Under the pieces are notes generated by a model. It made no database searches and had not been told where the DNA came from. It worked only from the letters and a program-made list of their open reading frames with translations. A DNA stretch of 64,000 nucleotides from Calditrichota bacterium (GTDB lineage: Bacteria > Electryoneota > RPQS01), in the NCBI GenBank assembly GCA_020637395.1, contig JACJWA010000001.1, positions 372,001 to 436,000 on the forward strand, written 5' to 3'. A program made the position numbers and the translations under genes. Shown here in pieces: positions 18,044 to 26,021 of this stretch (positions are counted from its first letter, which is position 1; each line of letters begins with the position of its first letter).

Positions 18044-18457
18044 CTACTTCGAGAACCGCCGGTCCAGCGCCAGCTTCCCGCCGCCGATCAGCATGATCGC
18101 GAAAAAGATGGCCAAATAGGTTAGCGCCGATTCCGGGTCGCCCTTGCCTGTGCTGATATGCTTGTAGGCCGCCGTGGCCATCGTGAATGACACGAAAAAC
18201 GCGCTGATCCGCGTCATCAGCCCCACCGCCACAAACAGGCTGCACAGAAACTCGCTGAGCGCCGCCGCCCACGCGAAGATCACTGCGTTCGGAAAACCCA
18301 TCTCCGCCACGCCGTTCACGAATTTCTCGGACGGCGGCAGTTTGCCCAGTCCGTGCGAAAACGCCAGCATCAGTCCGGCATAGAGCCTCAGCACCAAAAT
18401 TCCGAAATTCGCCGCGCCCGACTTGATGTCCGCGCCGCCAAACAAAAACTTCTTCAA
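18044..18457 (-). CDS. DoxX-family membrane protein
   Basis: The 137-residue protein has four hydrophobic segments (NFGILVLRLYAGLMLAFSHG, VIFAWAAALSEFLCSLFVAVG, ISAFFVSFTMATAA, ALTYLAIFFAIMLIGGGKLALD). These match the DoxX family, including the first-helix RLYAGLMLAFSHGLGKL pattern and the LIGGGKLALDR end. Members are associated with quinone or thiosulfate redox chemistry and redox stress, but most have no proven role. The start is a TTG at 18457 with GGGAG six bases upstream. It is divergent from the racemase gene and terminates at the bidirectional hairpin. Confidence 0.9.
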   Translation of the reverse strand: MKKFLFGGADIKSGAANFGILVLRLYAGLMLAFSHGLGKLPPSEKFVNGVAEMGFPNAVIFAWAAALSEFLCSLFVAVGLMTRISAFFVSFTMATAAYKHISTGKGDPESALTYLAIFFAIMLIGGGKLALDRRFSK

Positions 18458-18529
18458 AGGGTCTCCCGTTTCTGATTGTCACATCCCTTGAACCCGACAG
18501 CTTCGCTCACAAGATAAGCAAAATTCCCA

Positions 18530-19219
18530 ATGAAAACACTCGGACTCATCGGCGGCACCACCTGGCATTCGACCGTTGACTATTATCGCCAGATAAACGA
18601 GTTGGTAAATGAACGACTCGGAGGCTCGAATGCCGCACGGCTGATCCTCTACTCTGTGAATTTCCGCGAGTTTTATGATACCAACCATCGCGAGGGATGG
18701 CCGGGAATCGAGCGGCTCGTCTGCGACATTGCAAGAAAGCTGGAAGCAGCAGGAGCCGAAGGCCTGATCCTCTGCGCGAACACTCCGCACATTGTCGCCG
18801 ATGCGCTGCAAGCTTCCGTCAGAATTCCGCTGATTCACATCGCTGAAGCCACCGCCGCCGAAATCAAAAAGGCCGAGCTTTCACGCGTCTTGCTTCTGGG
18901 CACAGGCTATACCATGGAACTTCCGTTCTACAAAGATATTCTGGCCAAGAACGGCATCGAAACGGTCGTCCCTGACAAAGAGACGCGCGAGTGGATCAAC
19001 ACCACGATCTTCGACGAGCTGGCCGTTGGAATTTTCAAACCAGAAACTAAAGCCGAATACGTCCGCATCATGCGCGACCTGAAAAATCAGGAAGTAGAAG
19101 GTGTCATCCTGGGCTGCACAGAAATCCCCGTCCTGATTCAACCCGAAGAGTGCCCGCTCCCCGCTTTCGACACAATAGAAATTCACGCCAAAGCTGCGGT
19201 AGAGTGGATGCTAACATAA
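18530..19219 (+). CDS. Aspartate/glutamate racemase-family protein
   Basis: The protein has 229 residues, the usual length for amino-acid racemases of the Asp/Glu/hydantoin superfamily. It opens with KTLGLIGGTTWHSTVDYY, and the two catalytic cysteines are clear: LILCANTPH near residue 83 and VILGCTEIP near 192. This matches the YgeA/aspartate-racemase branch, which interconverts L- and D-amino acids without a cofactor. Aspartate is the best guess for the substrate but is not proven. It stands alone, divergent from DoxX, and is followed by a terminator. Confidence 0.92.
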   Translation: MKTLGLIGGTTWHSTVDYYRQINELVNERLGGSNAARLILYSVNFREFYDTNHREGWPGIERLVCDIARKLEAAGAEGLILCANTPHIVADALQASVRIPLIHIAEATAAEIKKAELSRVLLLGTGYTMELPFYKDILAKNGIETVVPDKETREWINTTIFDELAVGIFKPETKAEYVRIMRDLKNQEVEGVILGCTEIPVLIQPEECPLPAFDTIEIHAKAAVEWMLT

Positions 19220-19248
19220 CCTATTCTTCAAAGAACACCATGAAAAAA

Positions 19249-19276
19249 GGGGCCGGTCAAAAGACCGGCCCTTCGT
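19249..19276. terminator. Rho-independent terminator after the racemase gene
   Basis: The hairpin is GGGCCGGTC, loop AAAA, GACCGGCCC (19250-19271), flanked by AAAAAA and a short CTT tail. It lies between the convergent racemase and subtilisin genes and could serve both. Confidence 0.85.
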
Positions 19277-19336
19277 ATCTCCACATTCCGCCAAGCTTCA
19301 CGCGCCAGCGGCAACGTTGCCCACTTTTCAAGTGAG

Positions 19337-21202
19337 TTACATTTTTTCCAGCAGTTCCAACGACTTCTTCGGGTTCATCAGCTTGACTTCGCGGTCGCCG
19401 GCCATTTGCTTGTCCGCGCCGTTGATGATCAAGTCGCGCAATTGCTTCGTCGTCAAGTCAGGCTTCACGGCAAGCAGCTTGCCCGCCAGATTCAAGACCT
19501 GCGGAGAGCTCATCGAAGTGCCGTTCAGCTTCATCTCCGTGCCGCCGGGAACATAGCTCAACACTTCAAAGCCGTTCGCATACACATCCACCTTACCAAA
19601 GCTCGTGAAGCTCGTCTCTTCACCCGCCTGATCCACTGCGCCGATCGAAATGATGTTCGGCAGATCGTAGCTCGACGGATAGAACTCCTCAAACTTCACG
19701 TCGGAATTCGAATTGCCCGCGCTCGTGATAAACAGAATGTCCGGCGCGTTCATGATCGCGTTCTTGAATGCCGTATCGCCGATCGTGTAGATCTTGCGCG
19801 CGAGTTCCTTGCGCTCTTCCACCGATCCGCCCGCGTTGTGCGTTTCCAGTGCGTCCTCAATCGAACGCAGGTTGCCGCCCCAGCTCATGTTCACCGCGCG
19901 CACGCCGTACTTCTTGAAATACTCAATCGTCTCGACCAGCGCCTCCGCATCCTTCGTCGCCTGCTCAACCGTCGGCAGTTCCGGAATGAAGTGGAAGTCA
20001 AACGTCAATCGAGCCGCCATGATTCGCGCATAGGGATTCCCCGCCGCCGCGATACCCGCCACGTGCGTGCCGTGACAATAGTTGCCGTAAAGACCGATCG
20101 CTTCAAAGAACGGCTGCACCTGATCCTGCGCCAGCGTGGCCATGTGCTTCTTCAGCGCCGTCGCCTCTTCGCTCTCAACCGCGGACTGCATGTCGCCCAA
20201 ACCCTTCATCCAGAGGCGCATCTGATTCTCGTCGGCAATCATGTTCTCCTTGCCGATCGGATAAAGCAGCGACGTCTCTTTGTTCGAATGCAAGTCCCAC
20301 GCGATGCCGTGAACGTCATCTACGAAGCCATTCTTGTCGTCGTCCTTGTTGTCGTACTTCTCAAGCGGATTCGCCCACATCTGGCCCTTCGGCTCAAAGA
20401 TGTTCCAATCCACTCCCGAGTCCCACACGCACAGAGTCGCCGGTCTGTACTTCTTGTTGCCCTTCTCGAGCGAGAAATTGCGCGCTTCCCAAATGTCCGG
20501 CTTCACGACGTTGTGAGCATCAATGTACTCCGTCAAGGCCGCCACAAAAATGTCCTTCTTCGGAATATAGTAGCGCAGCGTGAAGAACGGTCCAAGCAGA
20601 CCGTTGGCGTTGTCCTGCGTGATCTCGCCGCCGGTGTTGTCCAACACGGGCTGCATGTTCGCCTCGATGCTGCCGATGACCAGCGCTTCCGAAACCATCT
20701 CTGCGCTGCCCTTCTGGCTCTTCACATTCGCTTCAACCACTTCATAGGGCATGTTGGCCAGCATCGCGCGAACCTCCTTGTCGAGGTTCGCGTCGTAGTT
20801 CTCCATGCCTTTAGCCTGTGCCGAAGCAATCGCGCGGCCAATCATCGCCGTCGTGTGTTTTGCCGCTTCCTTGTCCTCAAGCTCGATTCGCTTGTTCACC
20901 AGCTCAAGGTAACGATTCCAATCGCCCTCGATGATTGCGATCGTGCCGAGGTTTGCGTACATCCCCTGCAACGTCGTCTTGTCCGTGATATCGTACGTTT
21001 CGAGATCGGACAGAATATCCTTCTTCACCGCCGCCGCAAGCGTCTTGATCGCGGCGTCATCCTTCAGGAAGTCCACGACCTTCTCCTTCACCATATACGT
21101 ATGGCGCGGCAGGTCATCGAGCTTCTCAATCTTGATCTTTTCGGCCAGTGCGCTGCTCACCAAAATGGCGACCAGCACCACAAACACCCAAGTGCGTTTC
21201 AT
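19337..21202 (-). CDS. S8 serine peptidase with a long unassigned N-terminal region
   Basis: The protein has about 621 residues, starting at ATG 21202 (GGAGAAG seven bases upstream). An ATG at 21214 exists, but the promoter at 21220-21247 would place the transcript start at about that base, which favours the second ATG. After the signal peptide (MKRTWVFVVLVAILVSSALA) come about 230 mostly helical residues of unknown fold. The split subtilisin domain follows: Asp in WDSGVDW near 259, His in CHGTHVAGIA near 377, Ser in NGTSMSSPQV near 560. The sequence DNKDDDKNGFVDDVHGIAWD looks like a calcium-binding acidic loop. It lacks the propeptide type of the other three subtilisins and has no C-terminal Ig or PNPFNP module, so it is a separate lineage. 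Confidence 0.93.
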   Translation of the reverse strand: MKRTWVFVVLVAILVSSALAEKIKIEKLDDLPRHTYMVKEKVVDFLKDDAAIKTLAAAVKKDILSDLETYDITDKTTLQGMYANLGTIAIIEGDWNRYLELVNKRIELEDKEAAKHTTAMIGRAIASAQAKGMENYDANLDKEVRAMLANMPYEVVEANVKSQKGSAEMVSEALVIGSIEANMQPVLDNTGGEITQDNANGLLGPFFTLRYYIPKKDIFVAALTEYIDAHNVVKPDIWEARNFSLEKGNKKYRPATLCVWDSGVDWNIFEPKGQMWANPLEKYDNKDDDKNGFVDDVHGIAWDLHSNKETSLLYPIGKENMIADENQMRLWMKGLGDMQSAVESEEATALKKHMATLAQDQVQPFFEAIGLYGNYCHGTHVAGIAAAGNPYARIMAARLTFDFHFIPELPTVEQATKDAEALVETIEYFKKYGVRAVNMSWGGNLRSIEDALETHNAGGSVEERKELARKIYTIGDTAFKNAIMNAPDILFITSAGNSNSDVKFEEFYPSSYDLPNIISIGAVDQAGEETSFTSFGKVDVYANGFEVLSYVPGGTEMKLNGTSMSSPQVLNLAGKLLAVKPDLTTKQLRDLIINGADKQMAGDREVKLMNPKKSLELLEKM

Positions 21203-21219
21203 TTGCTTCTCCATGCGGG

Positions 21220-21247
21220 ATTATGTTAATGGACCCAAACTTGTCAA
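21220..21247 (-). promoter_or_regulatory. Putative sigma70-type promoter of the 19337-21202 peptidase gene
   Basis: On the minus strand, TTGACA (21247-21242) is separated by 16 bases from CATAAT (21225-21220). Transcription would begin near 21213, about 11 bases before the start codon, leaving just enough leader for GGAGAAG. Confidence 0.6.
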
Positions 21248-21289
21248 AATGATCCCATGCCCCCAGCCCGATGGGCGGGGACCTGTCTG

Positions 21290-22726
21290 CTAACTGATTA
21301 GATACCCGTTCTGCCCGCTTTGTGGCAGTGGGGTGGGGTGGAAGGGAAGCGAGTGCCGATACGGCTTCCCGGTCTCAAACCGCAGCGCGGATTCCAGATC
21401 CGCAAACCACGGCTGGAACCCGGCTCTTGTGAGCGCTTCCGGTCGCAGGTTCAGACTTGAGAGCAAAAGTTCCTGCCCCATTTGTCCAAACACAGTCTTT
21501 ACAGCAATTTCAGGAACTGCGGCCAGCGTCGGGCGCTTCAGGACATGCCCCAAAGTCCGTGTGAACTCAAGATTCGTCACGGCACCGGAACTGCAATTCA
21601 CGGGTCCCGAGAGGCGTTCATCGAACAGCATCCGATAGAGAACAGCCAGCAAATCGTCCAACTGAATCCAGCTCATCATTTGCCGGCCGCTGCCCAGCTT
21701 GCCTCCCAAACCCCATTTGAAAAGGGGGACAAGCTTGCCCAAACTGCCGCCCCAGCCGGAAAGCACCAGAGAGATGCGTGGATGCACTACCCGGACTCCC
21801 GCTTTGCGTGCCGCATCCGCCGAGGCTTCCCAAGCCTTGCACACTTCTGCCGTGAAAGTCGTTCCCAGACGCCCATCTTCGCCCACAGACTGATCCGAAT
21901 CCGCATAGATTCCCATGGCCGACGCGCTGACAAACACCTTGGGTGGAGACTTCAGCCGGGCAATCGTCTCAGCCAGCAGAGTCGTTCCCTGCACCCGGCT
22001 ATCCAGAATTTCTTTCTTGACCGACTCCGACCAGCGCCCGTCCGCGATGCTCTTGCCTGCCAAGTGCACCACGGCATCCAGCCCCTCGAGCTTCTCCGCT
22101 TCGATTTCTCCCCATGCCGGATTCCAGTTGAGTGAATCGGCTCTCCCGGACTTCCGGCGGTCTAGCGTCACAACCGTGTGCCCGCCCGTCGTCAAAAAGC
22201 TCTTTAGTTGGTTTCCAATCAGACCCGTCGCACCGGAAATCGCCACTTTCAGGCGAGGTCTATCCGCAAACTCCGCGTGCCGCGACAAATCCATCCAGGT
22301 CCGCTCGTGCCGCCAGGGGAAGGACGTGTTGAGCATGAACTGCACCTGCGAATTTCCGAATATCTCCCCCAATTTCCCGAACGGAAACTCGTAATCAATC
22401 CGGTCCTCAAGCTCGCTTTGCCCTTGGCCGATGTCCGTGCACAAATGCAGATGCGTCCACTTGCGAAACGGACCGCGATCCTGCTCGTCAATGAATTGCC
22501 GCCCCTCGACAATACTGTGGTGTCTGGCCAGCCACTTCGTCTTGAACGGGCCAGCGGGCACCACCAATTCGCGGCGGCTCCCTTCGCAAACCTGCTCATC
22601 GCCCCACGTGACGCGAATACCCGACCAGGGCGGCGTCAGCCGCTCCAGGGCACCGATGCGCATGTGCCACTCAAACAGCTCCTGAGCCGCGACCGGATAG
22701 AGACTTTTCAGACTATACTGGGGCAC
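21290..22726 (-). CDS. TIGR01777-family NAD(P)-binding epimerase with N-terminal SRPBCC domain
   Basis: The protein has 478 residues in two parts. Residues 1-150 resemble an SRPBCC/START-like ligand-binding domain, including the family's FKTKWLARHHSI and DEQDRGPFRKWTHLH strings. Residues 160-470 are an extended short-chain dehydrogenase: the cofactor site KVAISGATGLIGNQL, then AVVHLAGKSIADGRW, VSASAMGIYAD and the TIGR01777 end region (MGQELLLSSLNLRPEALTRAGFQ). Orthologues are widespread as YfcH-like proteins without a defined reaction; the SRPBCC fusion is a known arrangement. The gene stands alone. Confidence 0.93.
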   Translation of the reverse strand: MPQYSLKSLYPVAAQELFEWHMRIGALERLTPPWSGIRVTWGDEQVCEGSRRELVVPAGPFKTKWLARHHSIVEGRQFIDEQDRGPFRKWTHLHLCTDIGQGQSELEDRIDYEFPFGKLGEIFGNSQVQFMLNTSFPWRHERTWMDLSRHAEFADRPRLKVAISGATGLIGNQLKSFLTTGGHTVVTLDRRKSGRADSLNWNPAWGEIEAEKLEGLDAVVHLAGKSIADGRWSESVKKEILDSRVQGTTLLAETIARLKSPPKVFVSASAMGIYADSDQSVGEDGRLGTTFTAEVCKAWEASADAARKAGVRVVHPRISLVLSGWGGSLGKLVPLFKWGLGGKLGSGRQMMSWIQLDDLLAVLYRMLFDERLSGPVNCSSGAVTNLEFTRTLGHVLKRPTLAAVPEIAVKTVFGQMGQELLLSSLNLRPEALTRAGFQPWFADLESALRFETGKPYRHSLPFHPTPLPQSGQNGYLIS

Positions 22727-22841
22727 TTTTTTCGATGGTTTTCAACTCTGTGAATAACCTAAAATATAGAAATTCCCATGGCAATTTCAAAACTCACATG
22801 CTGAACGATGAGGCGCGAATGAGAATTTTAGGGCAAAACCG

Positions 22842-22870
22842 TTGAAATCACACCCGCATTTGCGTATCTT
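22842..22870 (+). promoter_or_regulatory. Putative promoter of the ligase/esterase cluster
   Basis: TTGAAA (22842-22847), a 17-base spacer and TATCTT (22865-22870) lie 45 bases before the first ATG of the 22916-28405 run. Spacing is optimal but the -10 matches the consensus only moderately. Confidence 0.45.
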
Positions 22871-22915
22871 CCCTCCGCACTGATCACCTCACTCACCCCA
22901 CCAAAGTTCCAGTCT

Positions 22916-24037
22916 ATGGCATTGATTTTCAATGGCTCCCCCGATCCTACGCTCGGCGTGGAATGCGAACTGCTCCTGATTGATCCCAAAACTTGGCAGG
23001 TTGTCAATCGCGTCCCGGAACTCCTCGAAGTCCTGGGCGATGTGGATTGGGCAAAACCCGAACTTCTGCAATGCATCGTCGAGGTGATCACGTCTCCCTG
23101 TCGCACGGTGGCCGAAGTTAAGCGCGAATTGGCGGACAAGTTCCGGAAAGTCGAAGCTGCGGCCAATCAGCTCGGACTGACGACGACGTTCGTCGCCACG
23201 CACCCGACGGCGCTGTGGAACGAAATGACGATCACGGAAAACCAGCGCTATATGACTCTCGTGAACAAAATGCAGTGGCCCGCCCGACGGGCCATGATCA
23301 TGGGGCTGCATGTGCACGTCGGAGTCAAGACCGCCGAAAAGGCCATCGCCATCTTCAACGCACTCACGACGTTTCTTCCGCATCTCCTCGCACTCTCCGC
23401 GGCCTCACCCTATTTCATGGGCGAGGAAACCGGACTTGCGTCGTGCAGAATCAAAGTCTTCGAGGCGATGCCGACCGCCGGGCTTCCGCAGCGCATGCTC
23501 AATTGGGCCGAGTTTCAGCGCTTCATGAAAACTCTCATCCATGCCGGTGCGATTCAGTCCATTCAGGAAATCTGGTGGGACGTGCGACCGCATCCCAAAT
23601 TTGGCACGATTGAAATCCGCATCTGCGATGGAACTCCCGACCTCGATGACGTGCTCGCCCTCGTGGCCATGTCGCAGTGCCTTGTTTGCTATCTCGAAGA
23701 GCTCTACGACAGCGGAGAAGAGCTGCCCATTCACAAATACTGGTTCATTCGCGAAAACAAGTGGCGCGCCACGCGCTGGGGACTTGACGCCGATATCGTT
23801 CACTCGGATGACGGAACGACGCGCAACATGCGTGAAGACCTCGAAAAACTTGTACGCGCCCTCACGCCTTTCGCCGTGCAGCAGAATTGCCTCGATGAAC
23901 TCAAACATGTGATGAACATCGTGGATCGCGGCGGAAGCTATGACCGACAGCGCGCCGTCTATCGCAAGACCAACCGCTTCGAAGCCGTGACAGAGTCTGT
24001 TGTCAACGAGTTTCAGAACAGCGTCCGGCACGCTTAG
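22916..24037 (+). CDS. YbdK/GCS2-family carboxylate-amine ligase
   Basis: The protein has 373 residues, the normal length of YbdK-type enzymes in the glutamate-cysteine ligase type 2 family. Motifs seen are LGVECELLLID near residue 10, ATHPTALW, MGLHVHVGV near 128, the PYFMGEETGLASCR stretch and WWDVRPHPKFGTIEIRICD near 225, with the acidic and arginine residues that bind Mg-ATP and the carboxylate. The family forms amide bonds with ATP through an acyl-phosphate. The E. coli YbdK has weak glutamate-cysteine ligase activity, but the substrate here is unknown. The gene is first in a same-strand cluster with MFS, two esterases and an ATP-grasp enzyme, which points to a specialised amide or peptide product rather than glutathione. 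Confidence 0.95.
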   Translation: MALIFNGSPDPTLGVECELLLIDPKTWQVVNRVPELLEVLGDVDWAKPELLQCIVEVITSPCRTVAEVKRELADKFRKVEAAANQLGLTTTFVATHPTALWNEMTITENQRYMTLVNKMQWPARRAMIMGLHVHVGVKTAEKAIAIFNALTTFLPHLLALSAASPYFMGEETGLASCRIKVFEAMPTAGLPQRMLNWAEFQRFMKTLIHAGAIQSIQEIWWDVRPHPKFGTIEIRICDGTPDLDDVLALVAMSQCLVCYLEELYDSGEELPIHKYWFIRENKWRATRWGLDADIVHSDDGTTRNMREDLEKLVRALTPFAVQQNCLDELKHVMNIVDRGGSYDRQRAVYRKTNRFEAVTESVVNEFQNSVRHA

Positions 24038-24052
24038 AGTCGAGTCTCGCGC

Positions 24053-25231
24053 ATGAGTCACTCCCGGCTGCCGGCGGATGTCAAACGCCTCGGATGGGTG
24101 AGCTTCTTCACCGACATCTCGAGCGAAATGCTCTATGCCATCACGCCAATCTTCCTCACGTCTGTTCTCGGCGCTTCCGCCGGAATCGTCGGGCTGATTG
24201 AAGGCGTCGCCGAGGCCACGGCGAGCATTCTCAAAGGCTTGAGCGGCTGGTACTCCGATCGCATTCGCAATCGCAAACGGTTTATTCTCGCGGGCTATTC
24301 ACTTTCCGCTCTGGCCAAACCGCTGATCGCCATGGCCACCGGCTGGCTCTTCGTGCTCGTCGCGAGATTTCTGGATCGCTTCGGAAAAGGCATTCGCAGC
24401 AGCGCGCGCGATGCCCTGATCGCTGATGCTACTCCGCCTGAACTGCGCGGACGAGCCTTCGGTCTGCATCGCGCCATGGACACGGCAGGCGCCTTGCTCG
24501 GCGTCGCCATCTCTCTCGTGCTCCTGCAAACGCTCGGAGAATCGGGTAAGCAACAGATTCTTCTGCGCAATCTCTATTGGATCGCGTTCTTTCCCGCACT
24601 GATTGGCGTGGCCTTCATCTTCTTCGTGCGCGAACCGCACGCAGGCGGCACCGCAAAGCTCATCACACATGGCAAGAAACTCGGCAAGCACTACTGGATG
24701 ATCGTCGCTGTGGCCGGTGTGGCGTATCTCGGATTTTCGAGCGATGCGTTTCTGATTCTCAAAGCCAAAGACATCGGTTTGACGCTTCCACAAGTGCTTC
24801 TGGCCTACATCGCCTACAACGCCGTCTTCACTCTGGCCGCCTATCCCGTCGGAAAAATCTCGGACAAGCTGCGCAAGGAAACTCTCTTGGCGGCGGGACT
24901 CGGAATCTATGGCGCCGTGTATCTCGGATTCGCCGCAGCCGAATCAAGACCTTTGGTCTTTCTGCTCTTCGCATGCTACGGACTCTACGCGGCGCTGACC
25001 GAAGGAGTCGTGCGCGCACTAATCGCCAACGTGGTTGCACCTGACGTCAAAGCTACGGCGCTCGGACTCTTCAGCATGGTGACCGGATTACTCGCTCTTG
25101 CCGCAAGTCTTTTGGCCGGATGGCTGTGGGATGCCGTCTCGAGTGACGCGCCCTTCCTGATCGGCGCGCTGATGAGTCTGATCGCTGCTGCGGGATTTGC
25201 CGTCTTGACCGTTCAAAAACGTTTCGCCTGA
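24053..25231 (+). CDS. Major facilitator superfamily transporter
   Basis: The protein has 392 residues with about 12 hydrophobic helices and the MFS signature between helices 2 and 3 (GWYSDRIRNRKRFILAGY), repeated as YPVGKISDKLRKETLLAAGL in the second half. The opening (RLGWVSFFTDISSEMLYAITPIFL) and RFGKGIRSSARDALIAD belong to a branch of unassigned bacterial exporters. It starts 15 bases after the ligase gene and is probably co-transcribed. It could export the product of the neighbouring ligases, but direction and substrate are inferred only. Confidence 0.94.
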   Translation: MSHSRLPADVKRLGWVSFFTDISSEMLYAITPIFLTSVLGASAGIVGLIEGVAEATASILKGLSGWYSDRIRNRKRFILAGYSLSALAKPLIAMATGWLFVLVARFLDRFGKGIRSSARDALIADATPPELRGRAFGLHRAMDTAGALLGVAISLVLLQTLGESGKQQILLRNLYWIAFFPALIGVAFIFFVREPHAGGTAKLITHGKKLGKHYWMIVAVAGVAYLGFSSDAFLILKAKDIGLTLPQVLLAYIAYNAVFTLAAYPVGKISDKLRKETLLAAGLGIYGAVYLGFAAAESRPLVFLLFACYGLYAALTEGVVRALIANVVAPDVKATALGLFSMVTGLLALAASLLAGWLWDAVSSDAPFLIGALMSLIAAAGFAVLTVQKRFA

Positions 25232-25276
25232 GTCGCTTCTCCGCAACTCTCTTCCTTCTAAGTCAATATCCCCGAT

Positions 25277-26014
25277 ATGCAACGAGAACATCACAAATGG
25301 TATAGCCCTGCGCTCGGGCGCGACATGGAGCTGCTCGTTTTCGGTCACTATGGCCGTCCGCTCCTGATTTTCCCTTCGGCTCAAGGACGCTTCTTTGACT
25401 ACGAATCCAACCACATGATCGAGACCATTCGCGGCAGTATCGAGGCCGGAAAGGTCAAGGTCTTCTGTGTGGATGGCATTGACGGCGAAAGCTGGTTCAA
25501 CAAGGGACTTCCGCCGCATTTGCGTGTGCGAGCGCACGAATACTACGAGCAGTACATCACGCACGAAGTCTTTCCGTTCATTCATCATCATTGCAACTCG
25601 CGCGACATCCGCATCGCGGCCAGCGGCTCGAGCTTCGGAGCTTACCACACGTTGAACTTCGCGCTCAAGTTTCCGTGGAACTTCAGTCACGTACTCTGTC
25701 TCTCCGGCAATTTGGATATCCGCGAACGCCTCGAAGGATACTACGACGACAGCTTCTACTTCCAAAATCCCATGGACTATCTTCCCAATCTGAACGACCA
25801 CGATACGCTTGAGGCCATTCGCCGCATCAAGATTGCACTGGTGGTCGGTCAGGGCGCGTGGGAAGGAAACTGCATCGAACAAACCCGTCGTATGTCCGAT
25901 ATCATGAACAGCAAAGGTATCGGCCACCACCTCGATCTTTGGGGACACGATACTCCGCACGATTGGCCCTCGTGGCGCCGAATGATTTCCGTTTACATTC
26001 CTCAACTTAGCTAA
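25277..26014 (+). CDS. Alpha/beta-hydrolase esterase (putative esterase family)
   Basis: The protein has 245 residues and no signal peptide, so it is probably cytoplasmic. It is an alpha/beta hydrolase with the nucleophile elbow AASGSSFGAYHTLNFAL near residue 118 (serine of G-S-S-F-G), a likely acid in the VVGQGAWEGN region and the histidine in WGHDTPHDWPSWRRM near 228. The opening HKWYSPALGRDMELLVFGHYGRPLLIFPS is characteristic of a bacterial esterase group found next to ATP-grasp genes. It may cleave or form an ester in the product of the cluster. It precedes the ATP-grasp gene by seven bases. Confidence 0.9.
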   Translation: MQREHHKWYSPALGRDMELLVFGHYGRPLLIFPSAQGRFFDYESNHMIETIRGSIEAGKVKVFCVDGIDGESWFNKGLPPHLRVRAHEYYEQYITHEVFPFIHHHCNSRDIRIAASGSSFGAYHTLNFALKFPWNFSHVLCLSGNLDIRERLEGYYDDSFYFQNPMDYLPNLNDHDTLEAIRRIKIALVVGQGAWEGNCIEQTRRMSDIMNSKGIGHHLDLWGHDTPHDWPSWRRMISVYIPQLS

Positions 26015-26021
26015 TCCACCT

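Noticed and set aside
19406..21229. 607-codon ORF on the plus strand
   Set aside because: Antisense shadow of the subtilisin at 19337-21202; low-complexity basic translation, no ribosome-binding site.
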